Positions 50,739 to 58,277 of a stretch of 64,000 bases of DNA are shown in pieces. Origin of the DNA: Gallintestinimicrobium propionicum (lineage in GTDB: Bacteria; Bacillota; Clostridia; Lachnospirales; Lachnospiraceae); NCBI RefSeq assembly GCF_025567525.1, contig NZ_JAOQJY010000003.1, forward strand, positions 1 to 64,000, in the 5' to 3' direction. Every line of letters starts with the position of its first letter. Positions within the stretch are counted from its first letter, which is position 1. The notes below the pieces were generated by a model that was not told the DNA's origin, ran no database searches, and saw only the letters and a program-made list of their open reading frames with translations. The position numbers were made by a program, and so were the translations under genes.

Positions 50739-50866
50739 CTCTTATTGTTCGATTGCTTCCGTCCCGGAAATGGGACTTCTACTCGCTCAGGCTGGCACCT
50801 TCCGAAAAAACGGGGTTGCCGTGGCTTCACAGATCCTATGTATCTCCACCACTCTGAATAAGAGAA
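50739..50866 (-). promoter_or_regulatory. SAM-I (S-box) riboswitch controlling metK
   Basis: The minus strand shows the class features in order: P1 5' arm CTCTTATTCAGAG followed by GGTGGAG, then CTGTGAAGCCACGGCAACC, AAGGTGCCA, and the closing AACAATAAGAG. The SAM-binding core elements (GAAGCC, GGCAACC, AGGTGCCA) are intact. Binding of SAM should favour the terminator at 50692-50719. Confidence 0.95.
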
Positions 50867-50902
50867 GGCACAATATTGAATTTTCTTATCAGGTACTCAT
50901 TT

Positions 50903-50931
50903 AAAATACTATAGCGCCCTGTATTTGTCAA
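50903..50931 (-). promoter_or_regulatory. Promoter of the riboswitch-metK transcript
   Basis: Minus strand TTGACA (50931-50926), 17-nt spacer, TATTTT (50908-50903), ~40 nt before the aptamer. Confidence 0.65.
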
Positions 50932-50954
50932 CAGGACAATTTATGAAAAGTGTC

Positions 50955-52247
50955 TCAGCCAATCTTTAAGCGGAATTTCTGCAATTCCCGTTCGGATTCC
51001 ACCTTTTCGATCTGGGCGCCGAGGCTCTGCAGTTTTGCTGGAAAATCCTCATATCCGCGTTCGATATAACGGATATCGTCAATGACAGACATTCCTTCCG
51101 CTGCCAGCGCTGCGATAACAAGCGCTGCTCCGGCACGCAGATCCGGCGCATTGATGCTCGCTCCGGTATATCGGGAAACGCCGTCGATGATCGCAGTATT
51201 CCCTTCCACCTTAATGCTTGCGCCCATGCGGATCAGCTCGTCCACATAGCGGAAACGATTTTCAAAAATACTCTCTGTTACAATGCTCGTGCCACAGCAC
51301 AGACCCAGCGTCACCGCGATCTGGGGCTGCATATCCGTCGGAAAGCCCGGATACGGCAGAGTCTTTACCTGTGTATGTTTGAGCGGTCTGGAAGCCACTA
51401 CCCGGACAGCATCATCCGACTCTGTCACTTCACAGCCGATTTCCGACAGCTTTGCAGAAATGGATTCCAGATGCTTCGGAATCACGTTTTTGACCGTTAC
51501 ATCGCCGTGCGTCGCAGCGGCAGCAAACATAAACGTGCCGGCTTCGATCTGATCCGGGATGATCGGATATTCCGTCTTATGCAGTCGCTCTACACCACGG
51601 ATCCGGATCACATCCGTACCTGCGCCCTTGATATTGGCTCCCATGCTGTTTAAAAAGTTCGCCAGATCCACAACATGAGGTTCTTTTGCAGCATTTTCGA
51701 TCGTTGTTCTGCCCTCTGCCAGCGCTGCAGCCATCATGATATTGATTGTCGCTCCGACACTGACAACGTCCAGATAAATGTGCGCACCGCACAGATGGGA
51801 CGCTTCCGCCGTAATCATGCCATGCGCAATCTCAACCGTCGCACCCAGTGCCTTGAACCCTTTGATATGCTGGTCGATTGCACGGCAGCCGATATCGCAG
51901 CCGCCCGGCAGTACAACTGTAGCCTTTTTATATTTTCCAAGAAGGGCTCCCAAAAAGTAATAGGATGCCCTGATTTTCTTGACAGAATCACCATTAACCG
52001 TTAAGTCATGAATCAGAGAACCGTTAATTTTAACGGTGTGACGGTCAACCCGCTCCACATGAGTGCCAATCCCCGCCATCGCGTCCAAAAGGATGTTCGT
52101 ATCCCGTACATCCGGCATATTTTCGATCAGTACGGTCTCATCCGTCATCAGGGAAGCAGCCAGAATCGGCAGCGCCGCGTTTTTTGCGCCCCCGATTTCA
52201 ACCTCGCCGACCAGCGGATTTCCGCCATTGATTGCATACTGTTCCAT
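50955..52247 (-). CDS. murA: UDP-N-acetylglucosamine 1-carboxyvinyltransferase
   Basis: A 430-residue enzyme for the first committed step of peptidoglycan synthesis. The EPSP-synthase-like fold has GGNPLVGEVEIGGAKNAALP, KIRASYYFLGALLGKYKKAT, the catalytic Cys in the loop LPGGCDIGCRAIDQHIKGF, GAGTDVIRI, IPDQIEAGTFMFAAAATHGD, PTDMQPQ and RFRYVDELIRMGA. The loop Cys means it should be fosfomycin-sensitive in principle. It follows the M23 peptidase gene by about 250 bp that contain a small palindrome but no gene. Confidence 0.96.
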   Translation of the reverse strand: MEQYAINGGNPLVGEVEIGGAKNAALPILAASLMTDETVLIENMPDVRDTNILLDAMAGIGTHVERVDRHTVKINGSLIHDLTVNGDSVKKIRASYYFLGALLGKYKKATVVLPGGCDIGCRAIDQHIKGFKALGATVEIAHGMITAEASHLCGAHIYLDVVSVGATINIMMAAALAEGRTTIENAAKEPHVVDLANFLNSMGANIKGAGTDVIRIRGVERLHKTEYPIIPDQIEAGTFMFAAAATHGDVTVKNVIPKHLESISAKLSEIGCEVTESDDAVRVVASRPLKHTQVKTLPYPGFPTDMQPQIAVTLGLCCGTSIVTESIFENRFRYVDELIRMGASIKVEGNTAIIDGVSRYTGASINAPDLRAGAALVIAALAAEGMSVIDDIRYIERGYEDFPAKLQSLGAQIEKVESERELQKFRLKIG

Positions 52248-52498
52248 ATTTCCTCTTATTTCTGCTGCACAGGCAGCCTGTCCATCGCATCAATTTCCTC
52301 TTTCAGCGCCTGAAAAAAGAAATCCCTGAATTTTATTTTCGAATCTGTTTTGCTGCGCATGCAGCCTCTGCATGCAGCATCTATTTATTATAATCTTCTT
52401 CTGTTTTTCGTCGTTTATGCACGTCAAAAACGGCAAAAAGAATCCTTTACCGTCCTTGTGGTTATAGCATATTCCACTTCATTTGTAAACTAAAACTT

Positions 52499-54079
52499 TC
52501 AATTCAGGTAATTCAGCGGGTTCACTGCCTGTCCGTTAATCCGGATTTCAAAATGCAGGTGCGGTCCGGTGCTTCGGCCCGTGTTTCCGCTCAGGGCAAT
52601 TTTCTGCCCCTGGCTGACCTTCTGTCCGACGCTGACCAAAACCTTGCTCAAGTGTCCGTAACGGGTTTCTCTGCCATCCGCATGCTGGATGTAAACGACG
52701 TAGCCATAGCCGCTGCCCCAGCCTGCCCTTGTAACCGTACCGCCGCTGGATGCCATGACCGCCGTACCGATGGGAGTTGCCCAGTCAATTCCCTTATGAT
52801 TCGTGGACGCTCCCTTCTTGGGTGCTTTTCTGCCGCCAAAGCCAGAGGAAAGCCGTCCGCCGGAAATCGGCTTGATATAGGTCGGTGGAACCTTGGTTCC
52901 GCGCTCCACGATCTTCGGAACAGCCTCTACGATAACCTCTTCCTTCAAAATCTCCTGTGATTCCACAGCATCATTTCGATAAGTCACAAGTGCCGCTGCT
53001 TTTCGGAAGCCTGCAGAGGGCTGCTGACGCAGCTCTGTCTTTGTCGTATACCATTCGTCATTGTCGATATATACCACATCTGCTTCGTAGGTATCTTCCA
53101 TATAAATCTGTTCCGTATGCACAACAGAAAGTTCCGGCTCCGGTACGGTGATGATCAGCTCATCACCGGTACGGATGACAGAATTTTCATTGTCCAAGGT
53201 TGGATTGATCGCAACCAGATTTGCAATCGTCAAACCGTTGTCCTCTGCGATCTGGGAAAGCGTATCTCCCGCCTTTACTTCATAAATCTGCTCTTTCTGC
53301 TGATCCGCCGTCACCTCGGAAATCGCGGTTTCCAGCGGCGTGATCTCGTTTTCCATCAAATAGGCATCCACGATCTCGACCGTATCACCGAAATCGACGG
53401 AAACCGTGCCGTATTCCATCTGGGAAAAATCCACCGTTCCCTGATCCGGCTCAATCTCTTCAAACAGCTCGTCAAAAAAGCGTTCCGCCCCGGCACCTTC
53501 CCCCGCTGCGTGCTGCAGCTGTCCGGTGCTGTCGTCTTTTTTGGAAACCGAAGTCGTCAGGACGTTCAGCTGTCTGTCCGGGTCAATCACAATATCTGCA
53601 CGATAGGCATGTTCTGTATCGTACCGGTCAAGTGCAGCCTGTAAAAGTGCCCGAACGTCACTGCTGCTGCCCAGGTTTACCGTATATTCGTTGATTTTTA
53701 CCGTATAAGCATGCTGCAGCGTTGTGGAAATGCTGCTTTTTAAAACATCATAAATCGCTTTATATAAGTTGTGCCGGCTGTCTGTATTTCCAAAAAGCAG
53801 CTCCTGCCCTTCGGAAGTGATTTCAACCGGGATATATACCATCGTACCTTCTGTTTCTGTGATTTCGCGGCGCGCCTCGGCAACAAGCCTTTCTACCTCC
53901 TCCGGGTCGCTGCTGTTGCCAATTTCCGTTCCGTTGATGCTGACTTTATAAAAATTATCGCCTGTTTTCTGAAATCGTGGAAAAGACGGCACGCCAAAAA
54001 GGAGTACCAGCAATGTGATTCCCGTCGTCGCAAACCAGGTCTTTTTGATCAGTCCTCTATATTTCTTCAATCTGTTCAT
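52499..54079 (-). CDS. LysM-G5-M23 cell wall endopeptidase
   Basis: A 526-residue membrane-anchored or exported protein. One N-terminal membrane helix (TTGITLLVLLFGVPSF) is followed by a long extracellular region, a LysM domain (~272-315, YEVKAGDTLSQIAEDNGLTI), a G5 domain (~320-400, ELRQQPSAGFRKAAALVTYR) and a C-terminal M23 peptidase (~410-526). The M23 zinc ligands are visible (NHKGIDWA, HLHFEIRING). It would cut peptide bonds in peptidoglycan. It overlaps the flavin reductase gene by 4 nt. It resembles stage II/III sporulation-type M23 proteins in layout but nothing specific to sporulation is seen. Confidence 0.92.
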   Translation of the reverse strand: MNRLKKYRGLIKKTWFATTGITLLVLLFGVPSFPRFQKTGDNFYKVSINGTEIGNSSDPEEVERLVAEARREITETEGTMVYIPVEITSEGQELLFGNTDSRHNLYKAIYDVLKSSISTTLQHAYTVKINEYTVNLGSSSDVRALLQAALDRYDTEHAYRADIVIDPDRQLNVLTTSVSKKDDSTGQLQHAAGEGAGAERFFDELFEEIEPDQGTVDFSQMEYGTVSVDFGDTVEIVDAYLMENEITPLETAISEVTADQQKEQIYEVKAGDTLSQIAEDNGLTIANLVAINPTLDNENSVIRTGDELIITVPEPELSVVHTEQIYMEDTYEADVVYIDNDEWYTTKTELRQQPSAGFRKAAALVTYRNDAVESQEILKEEVIVEAVPKIVERGTKVPPTYIKPISGGRLSSGFGGRKAPKKGASTNHKGIDWATPIGTAVMASSGGTVTRAGWGSGYGYVVYIQHADGRETRYGHLSKVLVSVGQKVSQGQKIALSGNTGRSTGPHLHFEIRINGQAVNPLNYLN

Positions 54080-54654
54080 CTTTTCTTCTTTTTCTTTTTG
54101 GCTACGCTGTAGCCGAACGTCCCAATTGCTTCCCCAAGTCCGTAATATGTGCCGTGGGAGTACACGATCGGGTCCGCTTTTTCCAGATGAAACCGTCCCG
54201 TTTCATCCATCCACTTCTCGTCCACACTGACTGAAACGACCTCTGCCACAAACATCGTGTGGCTGCCGAGTTCTATCTTCTGCGTCACGCGGCATTCCAG
54301 GCTGACCGGGCTTTCCGCGATCTGCGGTACCGACACTTTCTGTCCCGGCCACGGTGTCAGATTCATTTCTGCAAATTTGTCCACGTCCCGACCGCTTCTG
54401 ACGCCGCAGAAATCTGCTGCTTTCGTCAATTCCTTCGTCGTCAGGTTAATGACAAATTCTCCTGTCTCTTCAATACAATGATAGGAATATCTTTCCGGAC
54501 GCACCGAAATAGACACCATCGGCGGATTGGAACAGACCGTACCTGTCCATGCAACGGTGAAAATATTCGGCTTTCCGTCTTTATCCGCAACCGAAACCAT
54601 GACCGCCGGAAGCGGGTAAAGCATATTGCCCGGCCGCCAGTTTACGCGGCCCAT
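54076..54654 (-). CDS. Flavin reductase-like (flavoredoxin) domain protein
   Basis: A 192-residue FMN-binding split-barrel protein: NWRPGNMLYPLPAVMVSVAD, FTVAWTGTVCSNPPMVSISV, GEFVINLTTKELTKAADFCG and FVAEVVSVSVDEKWMDETG. The family includes flavoredoxins and NADH:FMN oxidoreductases of anaerobes. The C-terminus ends in a run of lysines (AKKKKKKR). It overlaps its neighbours by a few bases on both sides, so it is part of the coiled-coil/M23 operon, though its metabolic link with them is unclear. Confidence 0.9.
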   Translation of the reverse strand: MGRVNWRPGNMLYPLPAVMVSVADKDGKPNIFTVAWTGTVCSNPPMVSISVRPERYSYHCIEETGEFVINLTTKELTKAADFCGVRSGRDVDKFAEMNLTPWPGQKVSVPQIAESPVSLECRVTQKIELGSHTMFVAEVVSVSVDEKWMDETGRFHLEKADPIVYSHGTYYGLGEAIGTFGYSVAKKKKKKR

Positions 54655-55334
54655 TAAAACAGCCCTGCAATCTGCGCCGCTGCCAGAACAATATTCGCCA
54701 GCGCGGTCACGAGAGTAATAATCATCAGAGGTCTGAGTCCTCTGCCCTGCTTCTGCAAATGCTCATTGCGGCGGACAAGTTCGTCATTCTGTGCCGCTAT
54801 CGCTTCGGTCTGCTTCTTTACTTCATCTACGACAACCGCCTGTACGTTGCGGTATACCTTTACGTTTTCCTTATGGGTAAAATCATCGGACTGCTTTAAG
54901 AGCTGCTTGATCTCATCCATATGCTCCAGGATCGCCTGTTCAATCTGACTGACCTGCTCTGCAGTTTCCTGATTTTTCTGCTGTGCTTCGTCGAGGCGCA
55001 GCAGTCCTTCTTTTGTATAGTTCTGCAGTCTAACCATACATTCCTGTGCGGTGCGGTTGATGCTGTCCTGGCTTCCTTCTGCCATCCGGCTTAAATTGCT
55101 CGTGCCGGTTTCGATAATTTTACGCAGTCCGCCGGCGCTCTCCGTCGTCACACGCTGGATTCCTTCAATGCTCTGCTCCGCCAGATTCTGCATTCCGGCA
55201 GCGCTCTGATCCGTATATTTCTGAATCACATCCAGAGCTTCCACATTTTTTCGTGTAACCTGACGGATCTCATTTAAGTAATTTTCGTATTCTACAAGCG
55301 ATTCTCTCAAACGCTTTGCTTCCAAATCCTGCAT
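54654..55334 (-). CDS. Coiled-coil protein with C-terminal membrane anchor
   Basis: A 226-residue protein, starting MQDLEAKRLRESLVEYENYL. Almost the whole length is heptad-like helix with a methyl-accepting-chemotaxis-like pattern (MQNLAEQSIEGIQRVTTESA, SINRTAQECMVRLQNYTKEG). It ends in one membrane helix (LMIITLVTALANIVLAAAQI). The orientation would place the coiled coil in the cytosol. No family is recognised. It could organise envelope enzymes encoded downstream, but this is a guess. The start at 55334 is chosen over the upstream ATG because no coding signal precedes it. Confidence 0.65.
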   Translation of the reverse strand: MQDLEAKRLRESLVEYENYLNEIRQVTRKNVEALDVIQKYTDQSAAGMQNLAEQSIEGIQRVTTESAGGLRKIIETGTSNLSRMAEGSQDSINRTAQECMVRLQNYTKEGLLRLDEAQQKNQETAEQVSQIEQAILEHMDEIKQLLKQSDDFTHKENVKVYRNVQAVVVDEVKKQTEAIAAQNDELVRRNEHLQKQGRGLRPLMIITLVTALANIVLAAAQIAGLF

Positions 55335-55608
55335 GTATTTCCCTCTCTGTCTGTTCCGTTCCCAATTCTGTGTCCCGGGGCAAAGTATCCTTTCCCCCAA
55401 AATCGCATCTTTTACAACAGTGTATACTCTGTTTCATTGTATCATTATTACCATTTTGAAACAAGATCAAAACGGAGGTTCTTCCAATGCTTTTGTTTTA
55501 TTCATTTTGCACTGTTTTTCTTTTATGCCTTTCGAGTTTTTGTGCTAATTAACTACATATTAACATTGTGTTCATAATTTGTTCATATTTAATTGCTATA
55601 CTGACTTT

Positions 55609-55708
55609 GTCGTTAAGGAACAAAACTTAACGATCTACCAAAGGAAACACAGATAATTTTTTCATAATAGCCCAGGTGCCGGGAGGCCCTGGGCACTCCT
55701 CATTTTTA
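55609..55708 (+). ncRNA. Candidate small RNA between the coiled-coil gene and relQ-like gene
   Basis: An extended -10 (TTGC-TATACT, 55597-55602) is followed by hairpins CGTTAAG/CTTAACG (55611-55632) and GCCCAGG/CCTGGGC (55670-55694), then ACTCCTCATTTTT. No reading frame fits. It is a plausible ~100-nt transcript, not a recognised family. The remainder of 55335-55940 contains only the palindromes listed separately. Confidence 0.35.
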
Positions 55709-55771
55709 GGGGGAAATTTTCCGTTTCATGTCTTACAGGATTCTCCGCCGCAGTGCGATCCTCGCGGAGCG

Positions 55772-55812
55772 TTTTTTATTGGCTAGAAACGCAGTTTCTA
55801 GCCAATAAAAAA
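55772..55812. repeat. Perfect 19-bp palindromic hairpin
   Basis: TTTTTTATTGGCTAGAAAC-GCA-GTTTCTAGCCAATAAAAAA: 19-bp stem with a 3-nt loop and A/T runs on both sides. The flank GTGCGATCCTCGCGGAGCG resembles that of the hairpin at 23590-23618. Confidence 0.85.
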
Positions 55813-55864
55813 GCAGCCCGATCGCATCCGCGTCCGAACTGCCTCAATACCATAAAAGTTTTTC

Positions 55865-55902
55865 AAAAACAATAGAATGCACGCTCTGCGAGCATTCTAT
55901 TG
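55865..55902 (-). terminator. Terminator of the small alarmone synthetase gene
   Basis: CAATAGAATGC/GCATTCTATTG 11-bp stem followed on the minus strand by TTTTTG, 39 nt beyond the gene stop. One arm (with GTCATGAATA) recurs near 26856-26877. Confidence 0.75.
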
Positions 55903-55940
55903 TCATGAATAAAGCGAACCCTGACAGGATCGGTCAGCCG

Positions 55941-56591
55941 TCAGACTCCATCCGTGTCTTCCTTGCTTAATGCCTTAATCTCTTCGTTCAGCTCCTGCAT
56001 CCGGTTATCAAGTGCAGATACCATGCCTGCACATTCGATCAGCTCTCGCTTAACATGCTCCGGCGCATTGCCCTCGAATTTGTAATTGATCTTGTGCTCC
56101 AGGCTCGCCCAGAAATCCATCGCTACCGTACGGATCTGAATCTCCACCTTTACATCAACAGTGCGATCGGACAAAAATACCGGAACGGTCACGAGCATAT
56201 GATAGCTCTTATAGCCGCTCGCTTTCGGCAGGCGAATGTAATCCTTGACTGCGATGACATGAATATCATTCTGCAGTCGAATCATCTCCGCGATTCTGTA
56301 AATATCCGATGTAAAAGAACAAATTACACGGATTCCCGCAATATCATTGACATACTTCACCATATTTTCGATCGTGGATTCATATCCATGCCTGCGTAGC
56401 TTCTTTACGATACTCTCCGAAGTCTTAATTCTGGATTTAATATGTTCGATCGGATTATATTGATGAACGTGCTGAAATTCGTCGTTTAAAATTTCCAGCT
56501 TCGTATTAATCTGTTTCAGGGCGGCATTATAAACCAATATCACTTCCTGCCACGTTTCGATCTGGCTTTCTGCATCCAATAAAAGTTCCAT
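55941..56591 (-). CDS. Small alarmone synthetase (RelQ/YjbM-like GTP pyrophosphokinase)
   Basis: A 216-residue single-domain (p)ppGpp synthetase. The RelA/SpoT synthetase fold is clear: NPIEHIKSRIKTSESIVKKL, DIAGIRVICSFTSDIYRIAE, RLPKASGYKSYHMLVTVPVF and VEIQIRTVAMDFWASLEHKI. It lacks the hydrolase and regulatory domains of long RSH enzymes, so it should be regulated mainly by expression and oligomerisation. An extended -10 promoter (TGC-TATAAT) lies ~30 nt upstream. Confidence 0.93.
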   Translation of the reverse strand: MELLLDAESQIETWQEVILVYNAALKQINTKLEILNDEFQHVHQYNPIEHIKSRIKTSESIVKKLRRHGYESTIENMVKYVNDIAGIRVICSFTSDIYRIAEMIRLQNDIHVIAVKDYIRLPKASGYKSYHMLVTVPVFLSDRTVDVKVEIQIRTVAMDFWASLEHKINYKFEGNAPEHVKRELIECAGMVSALDNRMQELNEEIKALSKEDTDGV

Positions 56592-56621
56592 ACCTTCGGC
56601 CTCTCTTTTCTTGATAATTTT

Positions 56622-56630
56622 ATTATAGCA
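56622..56630 (-). promoter_or_regulatory. Extended -10 promoter of the alarmone synthetase gene
   Basis: Minus strand TGC-TATAAT (TATAAT at 56627-56622). No good -35. Confidence 0.5.
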
Positions 56631-56782
56631 TACCCGATGCGGAAACAGACGGATTTCATTAAAATTTTAGATATTCCGCCCAATCTTCCTCCGGTTTTTC
56701 ACTACACAAATATATTTATGCACTTCCTCCGGGATTTATGCTATACTGACGTAAACAGCTTTCACATCAAAGGAGATTTTTC

Positions 56783-57049
56783 ATGTTCCGTTTATGGGCG
56801 CGCACATTTCAAAATAACCACATGTTAAACGATACCGTCATCTGCGACGACCGCGAAGAAACCAGAACCCATAAGGTTTTCGACGCGCTGCAGGAGGTCT
56901 GCATGCAGTTCGACCTCGGCAAACCAATCTGGCTCGACAGCAATATCAATGATTTCCGCCGCCATGCCAAAACACGCTTCCGCCAGGATTCTTTTGTTGA
57001 GGAAATTGACTTCGATTACCTGGAAATCCAGGTGATTGAAGAAGATTGA
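56783..57049 (+). CDS. Conserved hypothetical 88-residue protein
   Basis: Starts MFRLWARTFQNNHMLNDTVI, continues DDREETRTHKVFDALQEVC and CMQFDLGKPIWLDSNINDF, and ends FDYLEIQVIEED. It is acidic with no membrane segment. I believe close relatives are widespread in Lachnospiraceae, always short and without assigned function. The ATG follows AAGGAGATTTTTC, and an extended -10 (TATACT, 56742-56747) lies upstream. It is one of the few plus-strand genes here, followed by its own strong terminator. Confidence 0.75.
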   Translation: MFRLWARTFQNNHMLNDTVICDDREETRTHKVFDALQEVCMQFDLGKPIWLDSNINDFRRHAKTRFRQDSFVEEIDFDYLEIQVIEED

Positions 57050-57108
57050 AAGCTGCATCATTTTTGAAACCTGCGACTTATTCAGGTGTCTTGGATGATC
57101 AACCAGTC

Positions 57109-57141
57109 AGGCATCAAGGTCGGGGACTTTTGCCCGACATC
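57109..57141 (+). repeat. GTCGGGG hairpin repeat shared with the argF leader
   Basis: AGGCATCAAGGTCGGGG-ACTTTTG-CCCGACATC matches the minus strand of 23620-23653 apart from a few bases. Confidence 0.7.
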
Positions 57142-57166
57142 TTAAATATCATATAGTATAGAAACG

Positions 57167-57218
57167 GAAACGAGAACCGTACGGCATTTGCTAATGCGGT
57201 CTGCTCGTTTCTTTTTTT
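57167..57218 (+). terminator. Terminator after the 88-residue gene
   Basis: GAAACGAG ... CTCGTTTC outer stem, inner ACCG/CGGT and GCATT/AATGC stems, followed by TTTTTTT. Confidence 0.8.
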
Positions 57219-57224
57219 ATGTCA

Positions 57225-57383
57225 CAGTTCACTCGTATCCTTCTGGGTTCAGATTCCGTGCTTGCACGAAAATCTGAACTCAGAAGGGTACAAAGGGAGC
57301 GCCATTTTATGAGCAAAAAGAGCTGCAAAGCAGCGGAAAGCATCGAAGATGCGCTTTTGCGAATGGTGCGTGTGAACGGTAAC
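57225..57383. repeat. 159-bp cloverleaf-like repeat, copy 1
   Basis: Same length and layout as 62047-62205. It opens CAGTTCAC, then a long hairpin (GGGTTCAGATT/AATCTGAACTC with CGTGC-TT-GCACG tip), AGGGAGCGCCATTTTATGAG, GCTGC-AAA-GCAGC and GCATC-GAA-GATGC stems, and ends near GTGTGAAC. It carries a small open frame (SKKSCKAAESIEDALLRM) that is probably not a gene. Confidence 0.85.
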
Positions 57384-57403
57384 TTTTTTTCTATCATCTC
57401 TTC

Positions 57404-57467
57404 TTGACATTTTGTCACTTTTCATGTAGTATCTGCATATATTACATGTAGTTTTAAATACTACGTA
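57404..57467 (+). promoter_or_regulatory. Promoter and possible operator of the hemolysin III gene
   Basis: TTGACA (57404-57409), 17-nt spacer, TAGTAT (57427-57432). CATGTAGT occurs twice (57424 and 57446) and ACTACGTA once downstream in opposite orientation: a possible repressor site over the start of transcription. Confidence 0.6.
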
Positions 57468-57580
57468 TAATATTTTGTAATGCCACATCGCTTGTTAAAC
57501 GAACATTCTGCTATCCCTGACCCAGAATGCCCGCAAAATACGCATTCCATTGTATCCAAATGTAAGGAGGAGGTACTACT

Positions 57581-58231
57581 ATGAACATAACCATTCGGGA
57601 ACCCGGAAGCGCACTCACCCACTTTATCGCCATGCTGCTCGCTCTCTGCGCAGCAGTCCCGCTGTTAGTCCGCGCAGCTGTCCACTCCGGTGTAAAAAGT
57701 CTCACTGCAATGACAGTTTTTATGATCAGCATGGTTTTATTGTATGCCGCCAGCACGATATACCATTCTGTCAACTGCTCCGGGCGCATTCTGCGTATCT
57801 TTCGGAAAATGGATCATATGATGATTTTCGTCCTGATCGCAGGGACCTATACGCCGGTATGCCTGCTGACCCTGCCAAAGCCCTCCGGTCTGATGCTGCT
57901 TGCCGCAGTCTGGGGAATCGCGCTGGTCGGAATTTTTATCAAAGGCTTCTGGATCACCTGTCCAAAATGGTTTTCCTCTGTTTTGTATATCGCAATGGGC
58001 TGGAGCTGCCTGTCCGTTCTGGGACAGCTGTTTTCCCTGCTTCCGCTTCACGCCTTTTTATGGCTGCTCGCCGGCGGACTGATCTATACTGCAGGCGGCA
58101 TTATCTACGCGCTCAGGCTGCCGCTGTTTGACGCACGGCATCCGATGTTCGGCTTACACGAAATTTTTCATTTGTTCGTCATGGCCGGCAGCCTGTGTCA
58201 TTTTGTGTTTATGTTCTGCTATCTTGCGTAA
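57581..58231 (+). CDS. Hemolysin III/PAQR family membrane protein
   Basis: A 216-residue protein with seven membrane helices. Conserved polar residues of the family are present: Ser/His in STIYHS, RKMDHMMIFVLIAGTYTP, and the C-terminal HEIFHLFVMAGS with paired histidines, which bind zinc in PAQR proteins. The bacterial role is uncertain; hemolysis is a historical label. It has its own promoter and a good GGAGG ribosome binding site about 9 nt before ATG 57581. Confidence 0.92.
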   Translation: MNITIREPGSALTHFIAMLLALCAAVPLLVRAAVHSGVKSLTAMTVFMISMVLLYAASTIYHSVNCSGRILRIFRKMDHMMIFVLIAGTYTPVCLLTLPKPSGLMLLAAVWGIALVGIFIKGFWITCPKWFSSVLYIAMGWSCLSVLGQLFSLLPLHAFLWLLAGGLIYTAGGIIYALRLPLFDARHPMFGLHEIFHLFVMAGSLCHFVFMFCYLA

Positions 58232-58277
58232 AAATCTCCATTCCGCAGGCGCCTTACACCGAAGGAACCTCGTACGA

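Noticed and set aside
55609..55708. Signal recognition particle RNA or another known small RNA
   Set aside because: The GGAAGGAAGCAGC-type core of SRP RNA is missing and no other family consensus fits; kept only as an unnamed candidate.
57219..57407. Short plus-strand frame (SKKSCKAAESIEDALLRM), also at 62038-62301
   Set aside because: Both frames fall entirely in the 159-bp repeat, and conservation follows the hairpins rather than codons.
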